NCBI GenBank assembly: GCA_016191305.1
Contig: JACPOX010000201.1
Span: forward strand, 1-19,990
Length of the DNA: 19,990 nt
Direction: 5' to 3'
From: Legionella longbeachae
GTDB taxonomy: Bacteria; Pseudomonadota; Gammaproteobacteria; Legionellales; Legionellaceae
Below the pieces are notes generated by a model. It was not told the DNA's origin, ran no database searches, and saw only the letters and a list, made by a program, of their open reading frames with translations. Every line of letters begins with the position of its first letter. Within the stretch, counting starts at the first letter, position 1. A program made the translations under genes and the position numbers. Shown here one piece after another: positions 1 to 8,001 of the stretch.

Positions 1-2229
1 GTTTAACTTTATATTGGAGCGAATATCTTCATTGATAAACATTTGAAACGCGGAAGCAGTTTGAGTAAGAACGGTAACTTTTTCAGATTCAACAAGTTGA
101 TAAAACTGCTTAGTATCTCGGGTGACTTCATATGGAATTACTAGCAAAGTCCCGCCAAATAAAAATGCCCCCCAAATTTCCCAAACAGAAATATCGAAGC
201 AAAAAGTATGAAAAAGACTCCATACATCTTGGGGTGAAAACTCAAACTGTTTTTTTAGGGATTCAAACAAACAAATAATATTCTCATGTGAAACACCAAC
301 CCCCTTGGGTTTACCAGTCGAGCCAGAAGTATAAAGAACATAGGCTAAATCCTGTGGATTCACCTGATGATTTATAGGCTTATTAACAAAACTGGCTGAC
401 TGGGTTATTTGCTCGTCATCCATATAGATAATTCGTTCAGCCATAAAGTCAAGATTTAAAGCATCATGTATTTTATGAGTTAACAGTAACGAGGCATTAC
501 TATGATTAATCATGTAATTAATGCGTTCCTGAGGATACTTGGGATCAATGGGAACATAGGCCGCCCCCGCTTTTAGAATCCCAAGGATCCCAAAAATCAT
601 GTCCTGGCTTCTATCAACACATAAAGCAATTAGGGTGTCAGGTGGCAATTCACATCCATATAATTGCAGGTATTGTTCTCTAATATAGGATGCCCATTGA
701 TTACTACGTTCTTGTATCGTTGCATAGTCATATCGATTGGCCTCGTAAACCAAGCCTATTTGTTGTGGATGCCGAGAAACAGTATCTGCAAACAATTCAC
801 CTAGTGAGGCAGTGACTACCCGGTCAAGTTTTGCAGTAAAATACTTCTCTTTCATCCGTTGCATTTCAATATCATCTATTAAACGAAATGATGAAACCAA
901 TCCTTCGGGATTATTCAGAATATTTTTTAACAAAATCATAAAACTACTGGCAATTCGCTCAATAATTTCTTGTTCAAATAATGCCTCTCTGTATTCAAAG
1001 TAGGCTGTGATGCTTTCCTTACTTTCTTCCAACATAAAAAGAGAGAGATCAAACTTGGCTGTTTTAGAAAAATAATGATGTTCTTGTTCTGATGTTAATC
1101 CTTCGAGCATCAATTTTACTTTCCCAGTATTAGCCCAAACAAACATGGTTTGAATTAATGGATGTTGTCCTGAAGCTTTTCTGGCAATATTTAATTTAGG
1201 AGCGATATGTTCAAATGCTACTTCCTGTTTGCAAAGAGAAGAAAAAACTTGTGATTTTACTCGTGACAACAAATCAAGAAAATGTTCCTCTTCCTTTAAA
1301 ATAACTCTCACGGGTAAAGTATTGATAAAATAACCCAAGATTTGTCGTTCAAGATCATGTTCCCTATTTGCAAAAGGAACACCAATAAGGATGTCTTGGC
1401 TGCGCGTATATTGACTTATTAAAATGCAGTATGTGGCGTAAAGAACATGAAAAACAGTCATTCGATGCGCTTGTGCAAATTCATTCATCTTAACGCAAGT
1501 TGCTTTATCCAAACTAAAATAAACACGATTTCCGGAAAAAATATCGACCTTCTTTTGACTCTGAGGTGTTGTTAAAAAATTTAATCCTGAGTATCCTTTT
1601 AATGTTTCAGCAACAGCATCCACTTTTTCACGGTAAGCTGAAGATAAAAAATGCTCCTTTTCAACCTGAATGTGCTTAAAATAAGAGGACTTAGATTGTT
1701 TGCAGACAATTTCCTCTCCTCTCATGAATTGGTTGTAAAAACCATTCAAATCATTAACAAGAATAGAGAATGATGTTCCATCAGTAATAATGTGATGGAT
1801 AACGATAATCAGGATAAACTCATGATCACTTATTTTAACGAGTGACACACGCATCAAGGGGGCACGTTTTAGATCAAATCCATTACTAATTTGCTTACAA
1901 ATATACTCATCTATATGTTCCGTATTCAGTTCACTTATGACTTCAAAATCTAACACTGCCTGTTGATGTAACGTCTGAAAGATATTTCCTTGCTGATCTT
2001 TATCAAAAGAGGTGCGCAATATTTCATGCTTCTCCATTAAAGCATAAAATGCCTTTTTTAATGTGTTTATAGAAAGAAAGCCTTTAAGAGAATAAATCAG
2101 ATGTTCGTTATATGCTGATCGAGCTGCACCGTCCATTGAATGAATAAACCATAGTTCTTTTTGACCAATGGATAGCTCATATTTTTGTACTTCAAGCTCT
2201 TGTCGATTTGTAAGTATTATTTCAGACAT
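1..2229 (-). CDS. Nonribosomal peptide synthetase, condensation-adenylation (C-A) part; 3' end beyond the window
   Basis: The minus strand is open without a stop from an ATG at 2229 to the window edge, 743 codons. Residues 1 to about 430 are a condensation domain with an intact HHIITDG catalytic motif (145-151), then GVPFANR and GYFINTLPVR core motifs. An adenylation domain starts near residue 470, with the P-loop motif YTSGSTGKPKG near 630 and FDISVWEIWG further on. It breaks off before the YGPTE motif. The start is supported by AAGGTGG just upstream. The first 8 bases overlap the end of the preceding AT-remnant/PCP frame, which suggests translational coupling. The Asp in FDIS is the residue that usually holds the substrate amino group, so an amino acid is the likely substrate; the rest of the specificity code is outside the window. 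It should condense the upstream carrier-bound intermediate with a new amino acid. Confidence 0.93.
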   Translation of the reverse strand, partial: MSEIILTNRQELEVQKYELSIGQKELWFIHSMDGAARSAYNEHLIYSLKGFLSINTLKKAFYALMEKHEILRTSFDKDQQGNIFQTLHQQAVLDFEVISELNTEHIDEYICKQISNGFDLKRAPLMRVSLVKISDHEFILIIVIHHIITDGTSFSILVNDLNGFYNQFMRGEEIVCKQSKSSYFKHIQVEKEHFLSSAYREKVDAVAETLKGYSGLNFLTTPQSQKKVDIFSGNRVYFSLDKATCVKMNEFAQAHRMTVFHVLYATYCILISQYTRSQDILIGVPFANREHDLERQILGYFINTLPVRVILKEEEHFLDLLSRVKSQVFSSLCKQEVAFEHIAPKLNIARKASGQHPLIQTMFVWANTGKVKLMLEGLTSEQEHHYFSKTAKFDLSLFMLEESKESITAYFEYREALFEQEIIERIASSFMILLKNILNNPEGLVSSFRLIDDIEMQRMKEKYFTAKLDRVVTASLGELFADTVSRHPQQIGLVYEANRYDYATIQERSNQWASYIREQYLQLYGCELPPDTLIALCVDRSQDMIFGILGILKAGAAYVPIDPKYPQERINYMINHSNASLLLTHKIHDALNLDFMAERIIYMDDEQITQSASFVNKPINHQVNPQDLAYVLYTSGSTGKPKGVGVSHENIICLFESLKKQFEFSPQDVWSLFHTFCFDISVWEIWGAFLFGGTLLVIPYEVTRDTKQFYQLVESEKVTVLTQTASAFQMFINEDIRSNIKLN

Positions 2230-3337
2230 GTTCCACCTTTTTTGTACTTATATAACGAAGCATTTCTCCAAATTCATTATTTTGGATTACTTCTTCTAAA
2301 TTCATATCAATGAGCAATGAGGTTTTAATGTGTTTCAGTAAATCAATAAAAGACAATGAATCGCCTCCAAGCTCTAGGAAATGCGAAGAATCATTTAGTT
2401 CTGCTGCAGATACTCCAAGAACCTTTGACCACATGTCTTTCAACTGATCTTGCAGAGGTAGATCTGGAGCCACAGATACATTCTCATTGTAAACTGTTGT
2501 TTGATTTGAATTTGACCTTTCAATCACATATTGTTTTTTTGTAAAACAATAGCTCGGGATACGTACTTTTCGTGAACTTTCTGGAGTAACATTGATAGAA
2601 TCCCAAACTATAGGTAAACCATTAGACCATAACCAGCCTATTGCTTTTAGAAAAACAAACTCGGCACTTTGTTCTTTTTCCGGAAGAATATGAACTATTG
2701 TATCCAAAGAACAATCTACGTTCTGCGGCTTGTCCGCGGAATTCAGCGATAGTACTAAATTCCTGGATCCCGCGGACAAGCTGAGGGACGTAGAAGCACA
2801 GAAATTCTGGTAGAAACTTTTATCTTCTTTAACCTCACCCGCCAATAACCCCACAAGTGCATCCTCAAAAGAAATATCACCTGCAAGTACTTCAGCTAAA
2901 TAAATTCCAGAACCCTGAGCAATTAACTGATAAGACTCTACTTTTGTTGAAAGCAATAATTGCATCATTGCGTATTGAATCGAAAAAGACACACATTTGG
3001 AAAAAAATTCAGTGGACGAATCAGATGACTCAATTTTAATATCAATACCATACTTATCCTGAATAATCCCAACACAAAAATCAAAAGAGTCTTTAAATTT
3101 TGGATATTTATGATACAAGCATTCAAATGGATCAAATGTGACGATTATATAGTCTGACAATATAAAAATAACTTGTGGTGTTTCTTGAAAATCTCTTTCA
3201 TGAAGATACGAAGAACAAATACGAGCATTGTATTTTTGCTCATCATCACTAACAATGAACAGTCCTCTCTCTTGAAATTCTGCTCGGCCTTGCTGAGCCG
3301 TAAAGGCAATATGAGGCAACGTAGTCGGTTCAATCAA
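2222..3337 (-). CDS. PKS fragment: degenerate acyltransferase remnant plus carrier (PCP/ACP) domain; probably the broken 3' part of the gene at 3352-6483
   Basis: This is a 371-residue frame from a TTG at 3337. The frame is open back to 3367, but contains no ATG and no ribosome binding site. Residues 7-30 match the KS-to-AT linker (LPHIAFTAQQGRAEF, compare LADVAYTLQxGRxAF). Residues 55-265 resemble an acyltransferase: VIFIL where VFxFPGQG is expected, a LYHKYPKFKDSFDFC stretch, AQGSGIY (140-146) where GHSxGEY is expected, and a typical AT tail (PSYCFTKKQYVIE). The nucleophile Ser, the GQG loop and the central part of the domain are missing, so the AT cannot be active. Residues 295-365 are a carrier domain with the phosphopantetheine motif LGGDSL (Ser327). 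About 27 residues (around 180-206) are encoded by an inserted palindromic element at 2715-2794. The downstream C-A gene overlaps it by 8 bases. Confidence 0.8.
   Translation of the reverse strand: MIEPTTLPHIAFTAQQGRAEFQERGLFIVSDDEQKYNARICSSYLHERDFQETPQVIFILSDYIIVTFDPFECLYHKYPKFKDSFDFCVGIIQDKYGIDIKIESSDSSTEFFSKCVSFSIQYAMMQLLLSTKVESYQLIAQGSGIYLAEVLAGDISFEDALVGLLAGEVKEDKSFYQNFCASTSLSLSAGSRNLVLSLNSADKPQNVDCSLDTIVHILPEKEQSAEFVFLKAIGWLWSNGLPIVWDSINVTPESSRKVRIPSYCFTKKQYVIERSNSNQTTVYNENVSVAPDLPLQDQLKDMWSKVLGVSAAELNDSSHFLELGGDSLSFIDLLKHIKTSLLIDMNLEEVIQNNEFGEMLRYISTKKVEHV
2715..2794. repeat. 80-bp GC-rich palindromic element inserted in frame in a coding region
   Basis: The two halves are mirror images about position 2754.5. 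The arms begin TCTACGT (2715-2721) and end ACGTAGA (2788-2794). They contain a perfect 12-bp pair, GCTTGTCCGCGG (2728-2739) and CCGCGGACAAGC (2770-2781). Most of the remaining positions pair directly or as G-U, so the RNA could fold into a hairpin of about 36 bp. It is far richer in GC than its surroundings. It adds no stop codon to the minus-strand reading frame, and the segment it encodes has no counterpart in acyltransferases. In-frame palindromic insertions are known as Rickettsia palindromic elements; a dispersed family of this type is the likeliest explanation here. Confidence 0.75.
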
Positions 3338-3351
3338 ATCAATGTGTTTTT

Positions 3352-6300
3352 TTAATTTATTAGTGTTTCAAAATTTAATGTTGCTGGAAGAACTTTATGC
3401 TTTAAGGCAAAAACTGTCTTCATTAACCCAAAAACACCAGCCGCAGAATCGGTATGCCCTATATTGGTCTTAACTGATCCGATTGTACATCTACCTTCCT
3501 GATCAGTATATTTTTGATATACATTATGAAGCGCAGTCCATTCAATCGGATCTCCTAACTGAGTGCCTGTGCCATGCGCTTCAATATAACTAATATTATC
3601 TGGTGAACAATTTGCATTCTTAAGTGCTTTTTCAATAACAGCCGATTGTCCATCAACACTTGGCGCTGTAAAAGCCATTTTAGAGGAACCATCATTATTT
3701 ATAGCCCCACCTTTAATCACTGCATAAATAGTATCTTTCTGTTCAATCGCATCACTAAGTCTTTTTAAAACAACAATACCCACTCCGCTCGTTACGACAG
3801 TACCTTTAGCACGAGCATCAAATGCTCGACAATAACCATCAGGGGATTCAATCATATCTTCTTGATATTCATATCCATGATTATAAAAAAGCGAAACGCC
3901 GCCAGCCAAAGCCATATCGGAACTACGAGTTTTAAGACTTTCACAAGCCATCTGCACTGCAACAAGAGAACTAGAACAAGCTGTTTGCAAAGTAATACTT
4001 GGCCCAGTCAAATTTAATTTATATGATGCCTTGGTGCTGAGAAAATCCTTTTCATTGCCAAGAATGGCTTGAAACCAATTAGTCTGCGCTATTGGTGAAG
4101 CATAAAGGTGATTCATAAAATAGTCATTTCTACCTTGAGTAGCAAAAACGGCAATATCTCCTTTAAACTTTTCAGGAACATTTCCACTATATTCTAAAGC
4201 TTCCCAGGCACACTCTAAAAACTGCCGCTGTTGTGGATCCATAATTTCGGCATCTTTTACTGAGTAACCAAAAAAACTTGCATCAAAGCTAAAAGGATCC
4301 TCATAAATTGCGCCTCGTTTTACGTAAGTATCACGGGCAAGTAAAGATTCGTTTATAGAGTTTGCTCTGAGTTCTTCTGCAGATAATTGACGTAAATTAG
4401 TTCCCTCATTAATGAGAAGCTCCCAAAAAGATTCAGGATCCTTTGCTCCTGGAATTCTACATGCCATTCCTACGATGGCTATAGGCTCATTAAACTGAAA
4501 CTCTGCTGTTGTTTGTTGCTCAATTTTTTGCTCTTCCATTTGATTGGAGTTTTTCTTGGAGGTCGCAATGAGTGCTGAAACTCGCTCTGATAGCTGCGTC
4601 AATGTTGTATGTTGAAATAGTTCAACAATATTAAGTGTTATGGCAAAAGCATCCTCAAGTTCTTTTCTAACCATCATCGCCGCTAAGGAGTTACCACCTA
4701 AATTAAAAAAGGAGGCATCCTTTCCGAAATGATTAAGATTTAGAATTCTGGACCAAATTGAAGAAATAGTCTGTTCAATTGATACCGATTTAGCTTGTGA
4801 GCTATTTGTATTCTCTAATTGAAACTCGGGAGTCGGTAATGCTTTTCTGTCTAACTTACCATTAGTGGTCACAGGCAATGTATCTAAATAAATAAAGATA
4901 CTGGGAATCATATAATCCGGTAATATGGATGCTAGATGTTTACGAATCAGATTATCATCAAATTTATTATCTGCTACGTAATAAGCAACCAAGTAGGAAA
5001 GACTATCATTTTTGTGAAGTAGCACTACGCTATGTTTTATTCCTGGAAATTCTAATACCTTGGTTTCTATTTCCGCTAATTCAATACGATATCCTCGAAG
5101 TTTCACTTGAAAATCATTGCGTCCGGCATATTCAAGATTACCGTCTGGCAACCATTTTACCAAATCATTGGTTTTATAAATTCTTGGATATCGCGCACCA
5201 CTTTGATTAAAAAATGGATTAGCAATAAATCGTTCTTGAGTCAATTCAGAATTATTTAAATATCCTCTAGATAAACTAGGTCCTCCAACATAAAGCTCAC
5301 CAATAGCACCGATAGGCAACAGCTGGAGGTATTTATCAACAACAACACCAATTCGATTTGAGTAAGGTCGACCTATGGGAACTGAATTTAATAAACTAAA
5401 ATCATCATGAAGCACATATGTAGTACAGAAAGTACTATTTTCTGTTGGTCCATAAGCATTGATTAAATTTTTGGGTTTATATTCAGAATTGAGTAAATTA
5501 AGCATTATATTTTTAGTTAATGCTTCACCACCAACCAGTAAAAATTTTAATGGAGCAAACACTGTTTCATCAAGCGTATACAATAAATCAAACAATGCCC
5601 TTGTTATCAGTAAGATGCTAAGGTTTTTTTTATCAATTGTTTCTTTAAATAGAGTTGGATTAGATAATAATTCGAAAAAATTATCTGGAATAAACAAGCG
5701 CGCCCCATTTAATAATGAACCCCATAGCTCGAATGTGGTTGAATCAAAAGAGACATCGGAAAAAAATGCCATTGTATCTGATTCATCCGCGCAAAAATAA
5801 TTTGCACATACTACTTGTGATATCACATTGGCATGTTGCGCTAATACACCCTTAGGCGTCCCAGAGCTTCCAGAAGTGTAAATAACATATGCTAAATCAG
5901 TTGGGCTAAGATGAATATATAAATTACTCGGATCTTCTTTCAAGAATAATCGCTCATCAAGCAAAATCTGCTGGAGAGCAGTATGATTTTTTTTAAATTG
6001 TTCCGATAAATGACTCTCCGTCAAAATGAGTTTGCTGTTTATATCCGTTAAGATATGTTGGATACGATTGACAGGATAGTCTGGATTAACTGGCACATAA
6101 GCCCCACCTGCTTTTAATATGCCTAATATTCCAATAATAAAGTCCGCACTTCGTCCTACACTAATGGGAATCAATGTATCTGGTTTTAATTCTTTTTGTG
6201 TTACTGATTTGTATTGACGCCGGATATATCGGGCTAATTGATTTGATAATTCATTAAGTTCGGAGAAGCTAAGGACCACATCTTTATACTCTATTGCAAT

Positions 6301-6483
6301 GTGATTTGGTGATCTGGCCACTTGTTCTTCAAAGAGTTGGCATAGTGTTTTGAATTCATAAGACATCGATTCAACTGCCTTATAATCGTAAACTTTTTTG
6401 CTATATTTCTCGGGAGTCAGGTAAGATTCCTTTTTCAAATCAGCACCAGTTTTTTCTATTATTTTTATATTGTTTGATGACAA
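3352..6483 (-). CDS. Hybrid NRPS-PKS: adenylation, peptidyl carrier and C-terminally cut ketosynthase (A-PCP-KS)
   Basis: This is a 1043-residue product. The TTG start at 6483 is supported by GAGGGAG 7 bases upstream. The adenylation domain spans about 45-555: YTSGSSGTPKG (202-212), FDSTTFELWG (246-255), AYGPTE (343-348), GELYVGG (395-401) and the catalytic Lys in NGKLDRKALP (541-550). The PCP has LGGNSL with Ser599. The KS begins at EPIAIVGMACRIPG (666) and has the catalytic Cys836 in TACSSSL, His970 in EAHGTGT and His1010 in KTNIGH. It ends at residue 1043 after LPATLNFETLIN, without the FGxGGTNAH segment that completes the fold. Reading A-domain pocket positions by alignment to GrsA from memory gives D-S-F-L-L-G-A-T-F, close to Val/Ile-type codes, so an aliphatic amino acid is likely. 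The gene would load it and extend it with a ketide unit. An MFS exporter gene lies 76 bases upstream on the same strand. Confidence 0.92.
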   Translation of the reverse strand: MSSNNIKIIEKTGADLKKESYLTPEKYSKKVYDYKAVESMSYEFKTLCQLFEEQVARSPNHIAIEYKDVVLSFSELNELSNQLARYIRRQYKSVTQKELKPDTLIPISVGRSADFIIGILGILKAGGAYVPVNPDYPVNRIQHILTDINSKLILTESHLSEQFKKNHTALQQILLDERLFLKEDPSNLYIHLSPTDLAYVIYTSGSSGTPKGVLAQHANVISQVVCANYFCADESDTMAFFSDVSFDSTTFELWGSLLNGARLFIPDNFFELLSNPTLFKETIDKKNLSILLITRALFDLLYTLDETVFAPLKFLLVGGEALTKNIMLNLLNSEYKPKNLINAYGPTENSTFCTTYVLHDDFSLLNSVPIGRPYSNRIGVVVDKYLQLLPIGAIGELYVGGPSLSRGYLNNSELTQERFIANPFFNQSGARYPRIYKTNDLVKWLPDGNLEYAGRNDFQVKLRGYRIELAEIETKVLEFPGIKHSVVLLHKNDSLSYLVAYYVADNKFDDNLIRKHLASILPDYMIPSIFIYLDTLPVTTNGKLDRKALPTPEFQLENTNSSQAKSVSIEQTISSIWSRILNLNHFGKDASFFNLGGNSLAAMMVRKELEDAFAITLNIVELFQHTTLTQLSERVSALIATSKKNSNQMEEQKIEQQTTAEFQFNEPIAIVGMACRIPGAKDPESFWELLINEGTNLRQLSAEELRANSINESLLARDTYVKRGAIYEDPFSFDASFFGYSVKDAEIMDPQQRQFLECAWEALEYSGNVPEKFKGDIAVFATQGRNDYFMNHLYASPIAQTNWFQAILGNEKDFLSTKASYKLNLTGPSITLQTACSSSLVAVQMACESLKTRSSDMALAGGVSLFYNHGYEYQEDMIESPDGYCRAFDARAKGTVVTSGVGIVVLKRLSDAIEQKDTIYAVIKGGAINNDGSSKMAFTAPSVDGQSAVIEKALKNANCSPDNISYIEAHGTGTQLGDPIEWTALHNVYQKYTDQEGRCTIGSVKTNIGHTDSAAGVFGLMKTVFALKHKVLPATLNFETLIN

Positions 6484-6559
6484 TTTAAAACTCCCTCTTA
6501 TCTACAGATTGTGGCTCTTTCACCTAAGTATAAAAAACCATCCTTTTTGGCATTCAGGA

Positions 6560-7813
6560 CTACTGACTACCCGTACGTGCAAACCCAATGCTTTTACTTT
6601 TTACCGTTAATTTACGTAAACTAAAAATACTTATAATGAGCAGCGCAGTGCAAAATAAGAATGCGATGCCTACACCATAAAAATTCAAACCACCAGTCAA
6701 TAACGGACCGATACCCCAGGTTATAGAGGATAAGGCAGCGACAACGCCCATGACACGTCCTTGCCAATTGCTTTCAGTTGTATCTGAAATAAGGGTTAAA
6801 AGTGCTATATACATCAAGCCCGTAGCAGCTGAGATGCAGGTGAATAAAATCACGTTTAATACAAAAGAATGAATGCATAGAGAGATGACAAAATAAGCGA
6901 TCTATTGAATAAGCAAAGTACAAAAAACAACATTTATTTTTTCAAAATAATTAAAGAGGTATTTGCCGCCAAACATCAAGGTGATTGAAAAAATGATTGC
7001 TTCCATACTTAATAGCATGTCCGTCGATGAACTTTGAGAAGGAAAATACCGACTTAAAAAAACAGGGATATCTGAGAAGAATAAACCAAAGGCCACCATA
7101 GAAAATAAGACTGCGAGTAAATAGTTATTTAAGACAGGCTTACTAAATGCAATTTTAATATTTGCAAAATCTTTTATGAGGTTAAATTGTTCTTTCGATT
7201 TTTTAGGGATATACGTTTCTTTAAAAAATAATTGAATGCTAACAAATCCAATCGCACTCATAATAGCACCGATTAAAAAAGTAGAAGCACCAACAGGGCC
7301 TATATTCACAAGCATTAAAAGCCCGCCTAAAATAGGACCCAAAGAAAATCCAAGGCAATTGGCAAGCATCAAAATCGAGAGATAAAATGACTTATTTTGA
7401 GGAGTGCTTATATCTACCGCTGCAGCTTGAGCCACAGACAAAGATCCCGCAGTCATTCCTGAAATAATTCGACCAAAAATTAAAAACCAAATACTACTCC
7501 AGTAACAACCCATTGCACTCAAAACAAAGCCTATTGTTAAACCTAACATTGAAATTTTTAGGCCAGGCTTTCGACCATATCGATCGGCAATCCCACCTAA
7601 AATAGGTGCAAAGAAAAACATGAACACACTGTAGATCGCCAATAAAAATTCATAGAGCATGTATCGAGACGTAGATGAAACTGTATCAGGTATGATAGTA
7701 GTATGCTCTTTTAAAAAAAGGGCTGCAAAAATGGAGAAAGCTATACCCCATCCCATTGAGTCTACGAAGACAACCCAAATTAGGGATGCTATACTTTTCT
7801 TTTTATTATTCAT
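6560..7813 (-). pseudogene. MFS drug/metabolite exporter interrupted by an in-frame TAG
   Basis: Two open stretches in one frame (7813-6905 and 6901-6560) are separated only by a TAG at 6904-6902. Read through, they give a normal-sized MFS protein of 417 residues. The stop falls inside a hydrophobic segment (TLLIQ, stop, IAYFVISL), and the sequence beyond it is clearly the last four or so membrane helices, including NWQGRVMGVVAALSS. The N-terminal half has the motif A loop GGIADRYGRKPG between helices 2 and 3. The start chosen is the ATG at 7813, which has GGAG 9 bases upstream. The longer GTG/ATG starts at 7876 and 7867 overlap the -10 box. The TAG is one base from CAG. Its place ahead of the NRPS/PKS genes suggests export of their product. 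The protein is probably inactive unless the codon is suppressed or is a sequence error. Confidence 0.85.
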
Positions 7814-7865
7814 TAGTACATTCTCCATATGTCTTGATTTTAAACACTGAGTGTTTATCAAAGGC

Positions 7866-7895
7866 ATTATATACACTTATAATAAACAGGCGCAA
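7866..7895 (-). promoter_or_regulatory. Candidate sigma-70 promoter of the MFS-NRPS/PKS operon
   Basis: On the minus strand a perfect TATAAT (7871-7866) is preceded, after 18 bases, by TTGCGC (7895-7890), which matches half of the -35 consensus. Transcription would begin near 7859, leaving a leader of about 45 bases before the ATG at 7813. The -35 match is weak. Confidence 0.4.
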
Positions 7896-7963
7896 CTTTA
7901 AATCGCGCAAAAAAATCAATTTTAACTCTTTCAATTTAAAAGATTTAGGTGTACTGAATAAGG

Positions 7964-7982
7964 CAAGTCGCAGGACGTAGAA
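7964..7982. repeat. Half copy of the palindromic element found at 2715-2794
   Basis: CAAGTCGCAGGACGTAGA (7964-7981) matches 16 of 18 positions of the reverse complement of the left arm of the 2715-2794 element (CAAGCCGCAGAACGTAGA). It lies between two genes, just downstream of the phosphatase stop codon. No opposite arm is visible next to it, so it looks like a decayed or solo arm. Confidence 0.45.
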
Positions 7983-8001
7983 ATCTGAATTGAAACAGCG
8001 C

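Noticed and set aside
3347..3353. A7 tract at the KS/AT junction as a programmed slippage site
   Set aside because: The TAA stop of the KS frame uses the first two A bases and precedes the rest of the tract, so ribosomal or polymerase slippage inside it cannot bypass the stop.
4929..5800. Plus-strand frames of 93 and 113 codons inside the NRPS gene
   Set aside because: They lie opposite well-conserved adenylation-domain sequence, show no recognisable domain and have no ribosome binding site.
7814..7876. Longer N-terminus of the MFS protein from GTG 7876 or ATG 7867
   Set aside because: These codons overlap a perfect -10 box and have no Shine-Dalgarno, whereas ATG 7813 has GGAG at the right distance.
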